Shown in pieces: positions 47,630 to 61,134 of a DNA stretch of 64,000 bases. Positions within the stretch are counted from its first letter, which is position 1. The number at the start of each line of letters is the position of its first letter. This DNA comes from Mugil cephalus. Lineage: Eukaryota; Chordata; Actinopteri; Mugiliformes; Mugilidae. The position numbers and the translations under genes were made by a program. Under the pieces are notes generated by a model. That model was given only the letters and a program-made list of their open reading frames with translations. It had not been told where the DNA came from and made no database searches. Where the stretch lies: NCBI RefSeq assembly GCF_022458985.1, contig NC_061789.1, forward strand, positions 10,918,357 through 10,982,356. Reading direction: 5' to 3'.

Positions 47630-49320
47630 AGCACAGAGGCAAAGCGGTAAAGCAAAAACAGAGAAAATCCTGCACACAGACACACGCGCACTGGGATAAT
47701 TTGATCATTTATTTATGCACAGAAGATCAATAAGTCTGGGGAGCACGGAGACACTTTTGGAGGCTGATGTGCGGTGGACTTATTTACCACCACACATCAA
47801 GAAGTCATCAAGAGCCCCTCATTGTACAGATAATGCGCTCTTGATGTCTGTGCAGATACGTAATCCCTGATTCATTTTAGTGTTAAATATTATTTTTTAA
47901 TATTATTAAGTATCTCTACACCGTCTATGTGTTTTTTCCCCAACACATATTTATTGCATTTACTTTTAATTTTTTATTTTCTTTAAAGTTAAATTCTGAC
48001 ATTAAAAGTGTTTCATATATTGTTGTAAACAGGAAAATAATTAAGAAAGAAAAGTGATAATGATGAATCATGAAGCATTTCTAATCCTGGAAGCTCTAAA
48101 TAAGCTATTTCTGACCATAGTTAAATTGTTTTTATTCTGAAATATTAAAAGAAACCAATTTAGTCTTCAATTTATCATTACAGGAAATATATTCTACCTA
48201 CCTTTGAAATAAGAAATCCATGGAGATGATCGGGGTCGCTTTGATTTTGACAGTCAGTCATAACTGACTCTTCTCAACATAAATGAATCCAGACTGTTAA
48301 CGTGTCTCCACAAACAAGAGAACTTTATTCTTTTTTTTTTTTTTTTCATCTACAGTTATTTCCTCATTATGCAACTGGAACTATGCAGCAACTCCCTGTT
48401 GCGTTGCACTGCACAAGCATGTCCTCTGCCGCTCCGAGGAGGCTCGGCTCTCTTTATACTGCAGAGCTGCACCGCACCCGTGTCTCCTCTGGGTGTCTCA
48501 GTCGCTGACGTCCAGTAATTTCATCGAGGCGGAGGCTCCCCGGAGTAAACAGGCTGAATGGGCCACTCACAGAAAACATATGAATATTTTAAAGTCCCGC
48601 TTCGTCTGACTCACTCACTGAAACATTATGGGATACAGGATGCAGGAGGTTAAATGTTAAGATGGATCTCCGGCCACACCTGCAGCCAGCGGCAGATGTA
48701 AAGGCTTCTCTCATGTGCCACTTTCGCCGCGGTGTCATTTTTCTATCTGGAGAGAACTTGACACCATATCGCAGCAAATAATTAGGCCAGCCCATGCTCA
48801 GTTGGGTCATATTAGACTCTTCAAAAGGAGCCTGCATTTCTTGTTTTTCCTGCTCAAGAGACACGCTCAGCTCTTGCTCGAGTGGATCTCATCTGAGGAA
48901 CCTCAACAGCCCCTGTGGTCAGCTCTCACCAATGTGAACCAGCTGCGCTCCCACCACTACAAACATCCCCGCCACGGTCTGGAGCTGCAGCTGTGACTGC
49001 GAATGATTTTCCAGAGTCTCCGAGAAGAGCAGGCGAGACTCCGGCTGCGTTAGAGGGACGTCGGGCTACAGTTCAGGGTGGAGAAGAACGCTCCCTTCAA
49101 ATGGGTCAAACGCACAGAAAGAACACACAAACTACTAAAGCCGCATATCAAGTGATGGACGGAGAGGATGTGGAGCTTCTTAGGTTCCCACCGCCACCAC
49201 TCATCAGCCATATCTTTGCACTCATCTGAAATTCCTCCTCTACTGATCGGTCGTCTAATATCACCGCCCTGTCATGTTAAAAGATAATGCTAACGTATAC
49301 AATACGGCTCTTTGTCCGTG

Positions 49321-49340
49321 CACACACACACACACACACA
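49321..49340. repeat. (CA)n microsatellite
   Basis: Ten CA dinucleotides without interruption. Confidence 0.9.
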
Positions 49341-49700
49341 GTTTAGAAATATGTCCTCCTCCTCGCCTTGTGCAGTGATTCTGGTATGTGTGCATGAGCC
49401 AGAGCATTTCAATAAAAATGTTGTTTCAACAGCAACTCGGAATAGTTCAAAAACCTGCCAAAGAGAGGAACGACGAGACATTAGAAACAGGTGCAGCTGA
49501 AGCACCGTTAGCTTAACGGCAGGCCCGTCAGTAGTCCGCCGCGTGATAAACCCCGGCACAGTTAAATGCTCATTAATGCAGCCTGCGATGAGGGGCAGCA
49601 CGGGGGAGAGAGATCTGATGGGTGGCCATTAAGATACAGAGGCAGGAAGTCAGTCAGCCCCGGCGAAGGAAAACACGGAGGCCGTGTTCAACGTGAGCGC

Positions 49701-50780
49701 AGAGGCACAGATGTGACATTATAAACCTTGTTTCTTTTCTTTGGCTGCAACATGGGAAGCTATCGAATGGCTGCAACAACACATGTGCTCATGCTGTTCT
49801 TCATTAAGTCAAAAAAGATTTGGATTTTTCCCTTCTGAGGCTTTAACTCGCTCTAATTAAACAATCCTTCGAAAATAATTGCTTTATTATGACACAAAAA
49901 CAACTCCACTGTGCTGCAAAGAAAAAATTGCAATTGCAATTTTACGGCTTCGTAGAGTGTATTTCACTCTCACTGGAAAAAGCTGTAAAGCAGGTTGTAA
50001 ATATAGCATATACAATATATAGCATCATGCAATTTAGCCATACAGTTAAATATTAACAAATGTATTCTGAAAATGATAATTGCTGGTTTTGTCAATGCAG
50101 TCTTTAGGCTTTGCCTACAAAGTGCTTCAGTTCCTTGATAAGATGAAGCTGTAAAGCAGTGCCATAAATATAGCAAATATGACGTTAAATAATGATAAAT
50201 AAAGTAGAATAAATAAATAAATAAGCATGGAGGGCCATGGATGACATTAGAAGAAAGAGACACAGATGTGACATAAAACTTTGTTTATTTTCCTTGGCCT
50301 TTTCAAATGGGTGTGTCTTTCCAACAGATGTGCTCACGCCGTCCTCTGTTCATTTTAATTTCTCTCCCTTGTTTTTATGAGCAGCTCGTTGCAATCTTTA
50401 AAAAAAAAAGTGCTTTATTTAGCCTCAAAACAATAGGAGAGCACAGTAGACTCCGGCAGCTTGGAGGAGCGCATTATAAGGGCGTCACTTCCTGGCTAAA
50501 GAGAAAAAAAAAGAAGCTGTAAAGCAGTGATGATGTCGTAAATATGGCATGCACAGTGTCATAGTAATATCATGCAAAAATATGTTAAAATTTCCATGCA
50601 AATAGAGGGAAAATAAAAATAAATCTTCAAATCAAAAGTAAAATTGCAGATTTAGTCAATGGAGTCTGGTGGCATGGTCACTTCATTGCTGTGAGGGAGG
50701 GAAAAAAGCTGAAAAGCAGTGATAATGCACTAAATATAGCGTGCACTTTGTCATCAATATTTTAGGCAGCCATATGTGTT
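49701..50780 (+). repeat. diverged tandem duplication, about 550-bp unit with two sub-units each
   Basis: CACAGATGTGACAT starts at 49706 and again at 50261. AGCTGTAAAGCAG or its variant recurs at 49981, 50147, 50515 and 50707, each time followed by (G/C)TAAATATAGCAT-like text. GTCAATGCAGTCTTTAGGC (50092) answers GTCAATGGAGTCTGGTGGC (about 50655). The pattern implies an ancestral roughly 170-190-bp duplication, then duplication of the pair. Confidence 0.7.
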
Positions 50781-52522
50781 TTGTTGCTGACCACGTCCAC
50801 AACAGTTCATTGACTGACCCATGTGACCGCCACCTAGTTTAGGTAATACCCTGACTATGCAGAAGTACCTCATGGCAGTCCACTTCAAAGAAGCCAGACT
50901 AGAACTTTAAATAACTTTTTCCACCTCTGGGTGTGTTGCATTGTCTGTCTGCAGGGAGGCAGGCAGACAGGAAACCACATGGCAACACAGCTGTAAATAA
51001 GTCTTATATGGGCGAGTTTGTGTTGCACACCACGGAGGACGACAGTTCAGCATAGTTCACACTTTCCCCGAATACCAGCTCTACCTGACTGAGGAGCAAC
51101 ACCTTGTCAACAATTACGTTTTGGATCTCAAAAGCCTCACTTCATTACTCAGGAATCTGCTAGTTGACTGACATGTTCGGGTAAAAACGTCGGCAGTTCA
51201 ACGCAGGCCTTTGCATGAGAAGCTATGCAGGGGTCATCATGTTTCACTGAATGCTAAGGTCATTACCCTCAGCTACTTTACACATTTTTTCTCTTGACCT
51301 TGTCAAACACAGGACTCATTTTTATTTCTTAAAAAAAAAAAAAAAAAGTCTTCTTCAGTTTTAAATATCCCACAGCAGAAGCAGCAGCAGGAGAACATGG
51401 TGGCGTGGTCAGACATGGTTGGCTGCAGTTTGTTTGTCGAATCATTCTCTGCATTTCTGCTCTTGAATATACGGCCGCAGAAGAATTCCTGAATTTATTT
51501 CCCGAGAACCTCATAATTACTGCACTTTTAGTCTGGGAAATTTTTTTGTATAATTATGCATGTCTTGGTCATTGGTATGCATGATCAATTGCTCACTGCC
51601 TCAAAAAAAATAAATAAATAAAAGAATTTAAAAAAAAAAAAAGATATTTATGTGCTTTTAACACCTGTCCTGACAAATACACTGTCACTGAAGTATTTCT
51701 AGAGTGCTGTACGAGTACTTTCATGAGAAGATCTGAATACTTACTCCAAATACAACAGTTAATTCCTGTCACTGACACATGAATAGATAACCCCTTATCC
51801 AGACTTGTGGATTGTTGTTTTAAGAGACAGTTTCTGAGGAAAAATTTTATCAATGAGAAATATTTAAAAATCTAATAATAACCTAATCTTTCATGAGTCT
51901 TTTTACTGGTATTCTACTGGCAATCCCTGGCGATCCGTCTTTGTGTGCACACTCAGGCTACACACAGGCTACAGGTCACAGATTTAGGGGACAAGCAATA
52001 CAAACCATTGCTGTTTTTTACTGCTGCAGCTCTTCATCTAACAGCTCACTGTGGCCGCTCCTTCAGTTTTTGTGTGATGGCGAAAAACTACAAAAATGGC
52101 TGCTGTCTTGTTTAGATGAACATAATTGTTTGCCAGCTAAACGCGTTTAATGTGAAGCTGTAGCAGTTCAGCAAAAGATAGCGACTTAATGTTTATTAAA
52201 ACAAGAATCTTCCTTTTGGCTGCTGATAAAAAAGGAATCCCCCAACGCTCAGCCAACCCGCTGTCTCAGAAAAGTCCTTAACAATTGTTCGATTTTATAG
52301 ATGCTGTTAGCATCACATGTATCACTGCACGTACTAAAACCAGAAAATACAGATATCAATTTGTTCTTCTGGAAGATAGACCCCCTCCACACTCACCCAA
52401 CCTCGACAACTGACCAGTAAACCACATCTTCCTTGCTGTGGGTGGACCTATGGGGATGGAGGAATGCAGTAAAAGAAACAGTGTAATGGTTTTCTACAAA
52501 TCTCAGAGCTGCATTAATAGAA
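50781..52522. other. intergenic, no gene seen
   Basis: Unique A/T-rich sequence with A-runs at 51331-51346 and 51630-51641. ORFs are short and unrelated to families I know. Confidence 0.35.
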
Positions 52523-53265
52523 TAGAGGGTATGCATTGACGTCACTGCTTCTTGTGGCAATAACATAGTGAAATGCAGCTGTAAATACAGTGAGACTGGG
52601 AAAAATCTGGATTATCAGATCAAATTAAGGACAATTAGACTCGACAATGATCCATGCGAACTAGTACAAATTTGGAAAAGTTTTAGTTAGTTTAAGTTAG
52701 TTTAAGTTTATGATAAATGTAGCTAAACAAGAGATGCTTACGCTAAGAGCTTTACTGTGAAGTAGCGTCTGACCGCACGTTAAAAGGTCGACGAGGAGTG
52801 ATCACAGATATTCAGGTTATTGTTTGCTTGTTATTTATAGTTGGAACTGAAATAGTTACTGTCGGCCGTGACTACACCAAAACAACCACATGGACAAACT
52901 TATTCGACAGCCCTCCAGAACGTAACTTAAGAAGTATCTTAAGGTAAGACTTCATCAAAAAATACAGCGTAAATTAATATTACCTGACACTAAATGTGAA
53001 CCACAGCACCAGCTATTTCTTTGTAACACAGCGATCCATTTACTTCTCTTTTCTTTGGCAGTTGGAGGTATCTGTTAAAATTTATCTCTGACTCTCTGCT
53101 TTTCAAATCTGTTGGCTCAGCCAATTGCACAACAGCTCTTCCCCATTTTTTTTAATTTATTTTACAATTTAGACACTATTAAGGCCTTTGGTTCAAACTA
53201 ATGCAGTTAATCTCCATGTTCAACTGTCACTTCTTGCCACTCAGTGTCCGTAACCATGGAGACTT
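52523..53265 (+). mobile_element. second copy of the TA-flanked TIR element of 24373-25002
   Basis: It starts TAGAGGGTATGCATTGACGT and follows the first copy through GACAATGATCCATGCGAACT, ATGATAAATGTAGCTAAAC, GACAGCCCTCCAGAAC and CCATGGAGACT, in the same order. It carries about 130 bp of extra sequence near 53100-53210 and lacks the right terminal repeat, so it is an immobile, 3'-truncated copy. Confidence 0.75.
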
Positions 53266-53293
53266 CACTTGCCTATAATTCAGTCACCATCTA

Positions 53294-53336
53294 TAGAATA
53301 GAATAGAATAGAATAGAATAGAATAGAATAGAATAG
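53294..53336. repeat. (AATAG)n microsatellite
   Basis: About eight pentamer copies, followed by TTTTATTGTCATTGTATAAC, a phrase common at the 3' end of fish retroelements. It may be the tail of a retrotransposed copy. Confidence 0.85.
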
Positions 53337-53420
53337 GCTTTTATTGTCATTGTATAACGAAATTGCTGTAAAAAGCCTGAAGGTGGCAGTTTGCAGATGC
53401 TTCCATTCAATGTGAAACTT

Positions 53421-53492
53421 GGGAGGAAGGAAGGAACGAAGGAAGGAAGGAAGGAAGGAAGGAAGGAAGGAAGGAAGGAAGGAAGGAAGGAG
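53421..53492. repeat. (GGAA)n microsatellite
   Basis: Sixteen or more GGAA tetramers, nearly pure from 53437. Confidence 0.9.
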
Positions 53493-56400
53493 GGATGGGG
53501 ATAAACTGACCAAACAAGGTGTTTAAAGCTTGTACAGGGACTAACACAAGAAGACTCAAAGCTGAAGAGGATTAATTTTGCCTCTCGTGTGTTTCAGTGG
53601 CCAGACATGCAGAGAAAATGCTTTGTGTCCTACATACCATCTATGTGGTTCCACCTCACCGGCTGCCACCAAGAAGACATTCAGACCCCAACAAGACGCA
53701 ACACGTTACAGAATCTGCTTTGAACCAAAGAAAACTGACAAGGACCCTTTTTTCCTGAAGAGTACAGGTGCATGAAGCACCTGGAGCTTGGTCGTCAAAA
53801 AGTGGTAACAGGACATTCCTAGGCGTTACCATATACATTTTAGTGTTCGTGGTTTAACATCAAAGCATACTCATGAACCATTCACATGACTTCTAATATC
53901 CCTCCTGTCCATTGTGTATTTCAGCCTCGGCCTATATAATCTCCCCCGCTTGAATGAACAGTGGTCACTGAACTCCTCACATTATCATTCCTGTCTTTCA
54001 CCAAGCGCACTTGATGAACGGCCACTTTCCGGACTTCGTGGAGTGTGAAACGACGGCAGCACAAGAGCAGAGGCCACTTATAATTCAGTCACCGTATAAA
54101 TCAACTGAAAACTCCATTAGTGAATATGAATTAAAAAAAAAACTGGCTCTGTCCAGTGTGTGAGAGAGACTGCATCATTCTGAAAAGGTCATCCGCAGAC
54201 AGATATAAGTCACCGTTGCAGATGCCCTCGATGCATAACTCCATTTAATGCATAAGCCTGTCTCATTTCGGCTGAGCCCTCCTGCAGCTCTGACGGTGAG
54301 AAATAATGTTGGTTTACAAAGCCTGTGATGTGCACGGTGTGATTACGTAGAGCGGCCGGATACAGAGCCTCATCAGGGCTTGATGGCGCATGTGTTCTCA
54401 CACGTGTGCTGCAATGACTCTTAAATATCCTACGCAGGCACCAAGTTTAGTCTGCATCTAGTTGGTGCTAGAATAGCTGTCTTTATTCTTGTCACTTGAC
54501 ATGCTTGCTTTTCCCACTGACATGTGGTGAGTACTGATTATCTTCACATTGTTCTGAATGCTAAGAGATGGATGGTGTCTCACTCAAACGATGGCTGACA
54601 TCTGTATTTATTAGGTTTTATAATCAACTGAATTAACTAAAGACTTCATTCAAATTCATTAAACTTCCATTAGCTGATTTTATGGCATGTGCTAGCCAAT
54701 TTAAACCAATTTATAGCAGCGTTGAAAGCTACAATAAAGACATCACTTAAGCTATAAAGCCTTTTCATGTTGCATAATTCATTTGCAACAGGTCCAGGGA
54801 AATTTAAGTCCAATATTTGCTTTCATTGTTGCTCTGTTTTTGATCACCACCACCTCCAAAACAAACAAACAATCATTGCAGATTATTAGCCAAATGCTAC
54901 ACTACGCTTCACTAGCTAGCTGCTAGCTTTGTCTGTCTGCTGTTGGGCTTTGGTGCAGTGTTGGTGCAGTGTTTGTGATTTATTTGACACTTTTCACTAA
55001 ACTCCACTGCATGTTGTGGCCAAATATAAAGACTATTTGCATATTTAATTGCCATGAGAAAGGTCACCACTCTAGAAACACTTGTAGTAAATGGAACAAC
55101 TTTCTTTAATTGCCTGATGCAGTTTTGGCTGCAAGAAACACACAGCAGACTATAGTTAAGTTTTAAATTATGTATGAAGTAAAATGGATTATGGATTTTA
55201 AAATGGAAACATCCAATCATGTACACATCCATAGACATATAAGCCAGTGGGGTACCTGTAGGGTGGACTCGGTCGTGTTGTTATGTGCTTTGAGATCTAG
55301 CAGAAGTTGATGGTTAAAACAAGATCTATGAACACAATAAAAAAGCATAAACATTTAAGATACAAAACGAAAAAAAAAAAAAGAGCGTGATAAGTATCCA
55401 TCCTCGTTGGATGGTTAAAAGGCCGAGGCTGACTATTAATGTGCTGTAAAAGTGAAACAAAATGTTTTTGGGTGGAAAACCAAAACAGGGAACTGAAAGA
55501 CACCAAACAGCTCAATGAAGCAATCTGGACACTAGTAACAATCATGTGTATCCCAAGATTCCTACGTTAAACCAGCGCCTTTGACACTTGGATGAAACAC
55601 CTTAAAGGAACTTTACATTTCTTAAACGTTTTTGGATATAAACCATGACTGTAAGCACACCTCTATCAAAGATGCAGTTCTGAAAACTATATTTACCGGT
55701 CGGCACAGTGTCCTCTCAGTGCTCGGCTACATGAAGCAGTGAGATGAACGCACCGAGTTCAATCTGTCCTTTCACGTTTTATGAAAGCATAGTTAACCTC
55801 ACCCAGCAACAGGGGAACCTTAGAGCTCACAGAGTGTTACTGTAGTAGACGGTAAATCTCTTGCACAAGACCACTCTGACTCGTTCGTCTTATCTACATG
55901 TAAATACTTTTTGAAAAAAAATAAACCTCAGAGCTGCAAAACAGGAACCACCTCCTCTTTGGCCCATGTCATTACATTACAACAACACATGCCTGGTGTT
56001 TGTGTCACAAATTTTCTGAGTTACATTTCACTTAGAATAATATATTTTGGGCCTTTTGTTTGTTAATTAAAACAATTTCTGCCTACACAAAGAACACTTC
56101 AAGGGTTTGTTCCATGTTTATACGCCAGGGTTTGCAAAAGCGCCCACACTTACACTCCTGCCAACTATTTTTCAGAACGTGTCCAAGTTTGGGATTTTAA
56201 AAATCATCCTGCCTTCGCTCCTTCCTGGGTTAGCTTCGGTTTCTTTTCAGTTCAGTGAACAACAAAAGCCAATATGAGGATTCTCATACCACAATTGCTT
56301 CCTTAAGACAACATATAACAGTATAATGGCGCAGCACGGATTGAAGGCGTTCTCGCATTTCACGTTCAAGGACCATTTGGATGTGTTCGAACTGGAAGTA

Positions 56401-58540
56401 ACGAGGTGCGAGAGAAGAATGTGCAGAGATGAAGTTCGGTTTCTCCGTGTTTAATACCGGCTTTAGCTCAGGAGGCAGGACGAGGCTCGTCGTTATATTA
56501 TGATAGCAAAAACCCCACACTAAGGTCTGGAATAACAATCACTGCACATTTCCCTGTGTGAAAGAAAGCCTCTTAATCCTTTCTGCACCATAAATGAAGC
56601 TAATAAAGTCCGCGCAATCATCTAGTTTACAGTGAGTCTATAAATTCCAGGTTATTAGCTCATGTGTTTACTGCCCCTTCATTACATGTTAAACATCCAG
56701 AGAATTTTCAATTCTCAACGCAGGGCAGAAAAGCACACGACCCACCGGACCAGCGGTGATGGCATCTTCACTGAAAGGATCCGTGATTACATAAGCTTTC
56801 ACGCTATCACATCTCTGGGAGCCACTTACAGATTTCCCCACGAGGGATGTCTTCTTGCACACAACACAAACGCTCTTTTCTCTCCCTCCGCTCCTCTGTG
56901 TGAGCCGAACGAGATCCACTGCACTTCCAAACAGTGCTAATGCTCCTGAGCCAGGAACACCCACAGAGATGCGATTTCCAAAAACAAGTTTAGTTGAGTG
57001 GTTGCTGAGAAGGGCCATCAGATGTGTCATCCGGAGGTGATCTCCAGTGAATTTTCTCCTTCACTGTTGGCATGGCAGCATCTTGCGTTTGGTACAAAGA
57101 AAAAGAAAGAGATAATAAAATGTAAACACTGCTTATGAGTTGACATTGTGAGGTAATGTGTCGCTGTATTAAAATTAGGAGGTAATAAATGGTTTAAGAG
57201 GCGTAACGATGAAATATGACTTTACAACTACAATGATTGATAATGAGTACGATTTAACCCTTTGACTGGCATTGTAACCACACGGTTAATCTTTTTTGTA
57301 GTAGTAGTAGTAATAAAATGCTTATTTTCTCATTTTGTACCCGTTTTCTAACCATTGCTAATCATTCACTTTGCAAGGTACACAAACTTGCAATACATAT
57401 TATAATGTATATACAAATATCTAAGCTCTGGCTTGTCAAAATACTCAGTTTACAGTGCACGCTATTAATATAGATTGAAAATTAATGATATTTAATCGCC
57501 ATTAATCGTATTTTTAAATTATTTTAGCTTAATAGTTAACAGAGTTCAAACAGAGTCATGAAGTTATATAACTTAGATGCAGGAACAAGTTCATGTCTCT
57601 ATTAACCAGGCCTACCTCTACTTGTCCTTTTGGCCCAGTTCTCCTCCAGCACAACCCTCTCATTTTATTTTTCTTCTTTACAATCCCGTTGCAGGAACCA
57701 GGGGGGGCACAGAGCCAAAGCTTTCAGACCCTGAATCTCACTCCCTGCGATCCTCCATCCAAACATCAGTGGACCACCATTGTTCTCCACATCTTCCTTC
57801 ATCCCATCCCCTCTCATCCTTCCATCCTCATCCCATTGCACCATAAGATGTGGTCTTGTTAGTGAAAGCTGAATTATTCTACTGGAAACTCTTGGATTGC
57901 CTTTTCCAAGTTGGGGGTGAGTGCTGTTCACAAATGATGGAAAAACTGAACAGGATTGTTGGGCAGGATGATCGCGGGACGTCAGCAGTAATGTGGGTGT
58001 TGCACCGGAGCGTTGTGATGTAGGGGATCTGAGCCGTCAATCTATTTTCCAACCTCACCTATAATCATAAATGATGGGTGGTGAGAATCGTGGATACAAG
58101 CGGTGGAAATGAGCTTCCTCACCCATCTGCTGTTCTTAGCTTAAGGGCTGGAGCGAGGGGATCCTCTGCTGCTCATTTGCCTCAAAAGAAACCAGTTTAG
58201 GTTAATTTGGTTAGGTTAAACATCTGGTGAGGAGGATGCGTTCTGGGTGCCTCTGATGGGAGGTTTACCGCCAACATCCATTTAGAAGGAGACCCCGAGC
58301 TGAATAAACATCTTATCTGGCCTAGGAATGCCTTTGAAAGCCCTCATGAGTAACTAGAAAATGTTGCTAGAAAGAGTAACTTGTGTAATTCTATCCCTAT
58401 GGATGGCTACAATTACATGAATCTTTTAAAATTGTATCTATTAAGGGTAGTTTCAGCACTGTTTTACGGAGAAAAAGCTGACGCATTCACACATGGAAGG
58501 TGCAAAGTACAACCAGTCAGACCTGCTGACTGTTTTTTCT
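53493..58540. other. intergenic, no gene seen
   Basis: About 5 kb without a supportable exon. The longest open stretches (54912-55238, 56689-57030, 57577-57862) have no recognisable domain, no paired splice context and no consistent frame. A (GTA)n run lies at 57298-57312. Confidence 0.35.
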
Positions 58541-58800
58541 CCTGATACAATATCGATTTTGAATTTCTTAATATTTTTTTTAAAGAAAAACAAAAAGTCA
58601 TGTTATGGGCCAGTCATAAACAACTTCTGCAACTCCACCACCACTTTTTCTGTACAAATTCAATAAACGCACATATATACAGTGTGTATTTTAAGCTGCA
58701 TTTGAAATTTCTCAGTGAACTATGTAGAATATTGCAATATGTTGCAAAATCATAATATCGCAATAATGTATCGTATCGTGACTCAAGTACCATTGTACAT

Positions 58801-58865
58801 ATCGTATCGTATCGTATCGTATCGTATCGTATCGTATCGTATCGTATCGTATCGTATCGTATCGT
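58801..58865. repeat. (ATCGT)n pentanucleotide microsatellite
   Basis: Thirteen perfect copies of ATCGT, preceded by degenerate ATCGCAATAATGTATCGTATC words. The array probably grew out of the ATCG-rich end of a hAT-like element (58540-58800). Confidence 0.92.
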
Positions 58866-59499
58866 TCTTGCCAATGCCCACTCTGAAAATCTAGTTATAC
58901 CTGTAAGTCTCTAGGAATAACTAACATTTGAATAGTAGCTTTTGCTGAGACAGCAAAGTGTGCGAAAAGAAAACGTTGGCCTCCCGTGGTGATTTTGCAA
59001 GCTCTCAAGTGTCTGTGTTAATTGTACAGAAGTTCTTCGCTAAATATGTGCCGGAGGGCAGTTTCGTAAGCCACCCTTACTCACCTACCAAAATGTTTGT
59101 GTATGTGTGGTAGCATGACGGCCAAAACCTTGTTTAAACCGCAGATTGAACTGGCTGCTTTTGGTTTACAAAGTCACATCCAAACCTCTCATAAAGACCT
59201 CATTCACCAAGTGCCAGCCAGAGTGTAATGGCCTCTCCTGCCTGTGGCCTCCTCGATTGGGAACAGATGCTGCAGATTTTTCTTCTGGAGCACATCGGTC
59301 CAACAAGGCCCTCTGTCTGGTTCTGTCCGACACTTCCTGCTGTCAGATTAACATTTTTGTGTTATTTTGAAAGATTAACTTTGAAAATGCTTGCTGCAGG
59401 GATTTCGTACAACACATAGGCAAGTCAAATTATCATTTCATTCCAAGCTAAGAATCTTCTGTTTTGTTGCCAGCTGTTGTGATAGTTTCCTTCACAATT
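58866..59499. other. intergenic, no gene seen
   Basis: Unique sequence. Two overlapping short ORFs at 59146-59419 are not convincing. Confidence 0.35.
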
Positions 59500-59745
59500 C
59501 TTAACATTATGACCACCTTACTCATATTGTCTAGGTCTCCCATGTGTCTCCAAAACAGTTGTGAGTCATCAGTGAATGGACATGGGTCCTCTGAGGGTGT
59601 CCTGTGGTATCTGGCAACAAAATGCTGTTAGTGGGGGCCTTTGAGTTGTATTGCTGGACGGGAGGGGCCTTTTCTGGATCAGGCTTGTTCCAGTGCATCC
59701 CACAGATACTTGAGATCTGAATTTGGAGGTCAACACCTTGTCTTG
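59500..59745 (+). repeat. fragment of a Tc1-like fish repeat, copy 2
   Basis: AACATTATGACCACCTTACT begins the copy. TCCTGTGGTATCTGGCAACA, CAGTGCATCCCACAGATACT and TTTGGAGGTCAACACCTTG follow in the order typical of an abundant teleost Tc1-like repeat. It is truncated on the right. Confidence 0.65.
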
Positions 59746-59960
59746 TTTTTCATGTTTTTTTGTTTTTTTTCAGTTGTTTCTTCACCGTTTGTGTGTGTGT
59801 GTGTGCCTTTGTACAAACGTTTCCCTAAGGTTAGGGTTAATCTATTTGAGTGATTCGATTAGCTGCTTGGACAAGTATCAGTTTTGTCAAATTTCTACTC
59901 CCTGTTGGTAACTTTAGAAGGAGGAGTTTGCCTGAAGGGAGGTGGGAGTGTGAACTTCTT

Positions 59961-59996
59961 TTAGTTAGTAGTTAGTTAGTTAGTTAGTTAGTTAGT
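59961..59996. repeat. (TTAG)n microsatellite
   Basis: About eight GTTA/TTAG tetramers. Confidence 0.85.
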
Positions 59997-61134
59997 AGGC
60001 TAACGATAACCCTCAAATCGTGTCATCCGAAAGACAAACCACAAGCTCACATGAAGCTGTGAAAAAGTGCAGACAAAAACAATAAATGTATAAAATACTG
60101 TAATTAAGCCTTCAGCGCACACACAAATAAATCCTTAAATGAATGCATAAACCACTATAAATTATGTATCACACTGCAAATGTTAAGATGGTAGTGATGC
60201 ATTATTAAATACCAACATGAACTGTAATGCGTAGTGGTACAGATGCATTTAGTAGATGGGTGAATCTGAAGGCCACATCACATACTAGAGAAAAACAAAG
60301 AGCTGCAGTGAGGTCATTCATTGCTGTGTAGGCCACACAAACTGAAACAATACCACTGAAAGATACTATCCTCCCTTGTTTTTCTTTCAACCATCCTTGA
60401 AATGTCAAACAGTTTGATTTGCAATCGTGCAGTCATTTTTTTTCAATCACCTGTTGCAATTTCCTCTTAACCTTGAGCACCACCCTTCCCAGGGTAGCGC
60501 TTATTTCCTTGAGCACCATGGACCGCTGACTTCGGACAATCCCCAGTAGCTATTCACATTGTTTGTGCCGAGAGCTAAAACTTTTTTTTTATCCACAATG
60601 GATGTGGAGCACCAGAGATGCCTGCGTACAAAAGAAGAATTAAGTGCAAAATGTAAGAAGAGTCTGTGAAGACAGGCTCGGCTCCCATGTTTCCATCTGT
60701 CGAACAGTAAACCAGTCGTAGTCGAGTACCCCCAGAGCTCAAATACTCTCTGACTGAGTGATGTCTCCTTTTAGGATGCTGCTGCTGCCAAGGTTGTCAG
60801 CAGCTGCAGGGATTTAATTTGCCATTTGTGATATTTTAAGCTTTTAAACCTCACAGCACAGATGTGGACGAGTAAACAAAGAAGCACAGTATGTGCATAG
60901 CTGAAAACAAAGGCTGAGGCTCTTAATAGATGATACCGTACCATTGATTCCAACCCCTATTTGTTTCCTCTTCACCTAACATGGATTTCAAAGTTAAAAC
61001 TCACTAACACACCACCAGAATATGCATGAATCAGATTATGTACTGTTGCCCCACTAAAGCGAGCTCTGGTCTAGCTGTAGCCTTATAAATGACTCACTTC
61101 CTGTTTGGATTGGACAAAACTAATAAAAATGGAG

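Larger units (their letters stand above)
46768..49700. other. upstream region of PTGER1, no coding gene supported
   Basis: It contains a (CAG)n run (47604-47629), a (CA)n run (49321-49340) and scattered ORFs under about 105 codons without family resemblance (such as 48915-49229). A non-coding PTGER1 exon or regulatory DNA is possible here, but nothing specific can be pointed to. Confidence 0.35.

Noticed and set aside
58614..58874. ORF with RYDTI repeats
   Set aside because: Translation of the ATCGT microsatellite on the minus strand.
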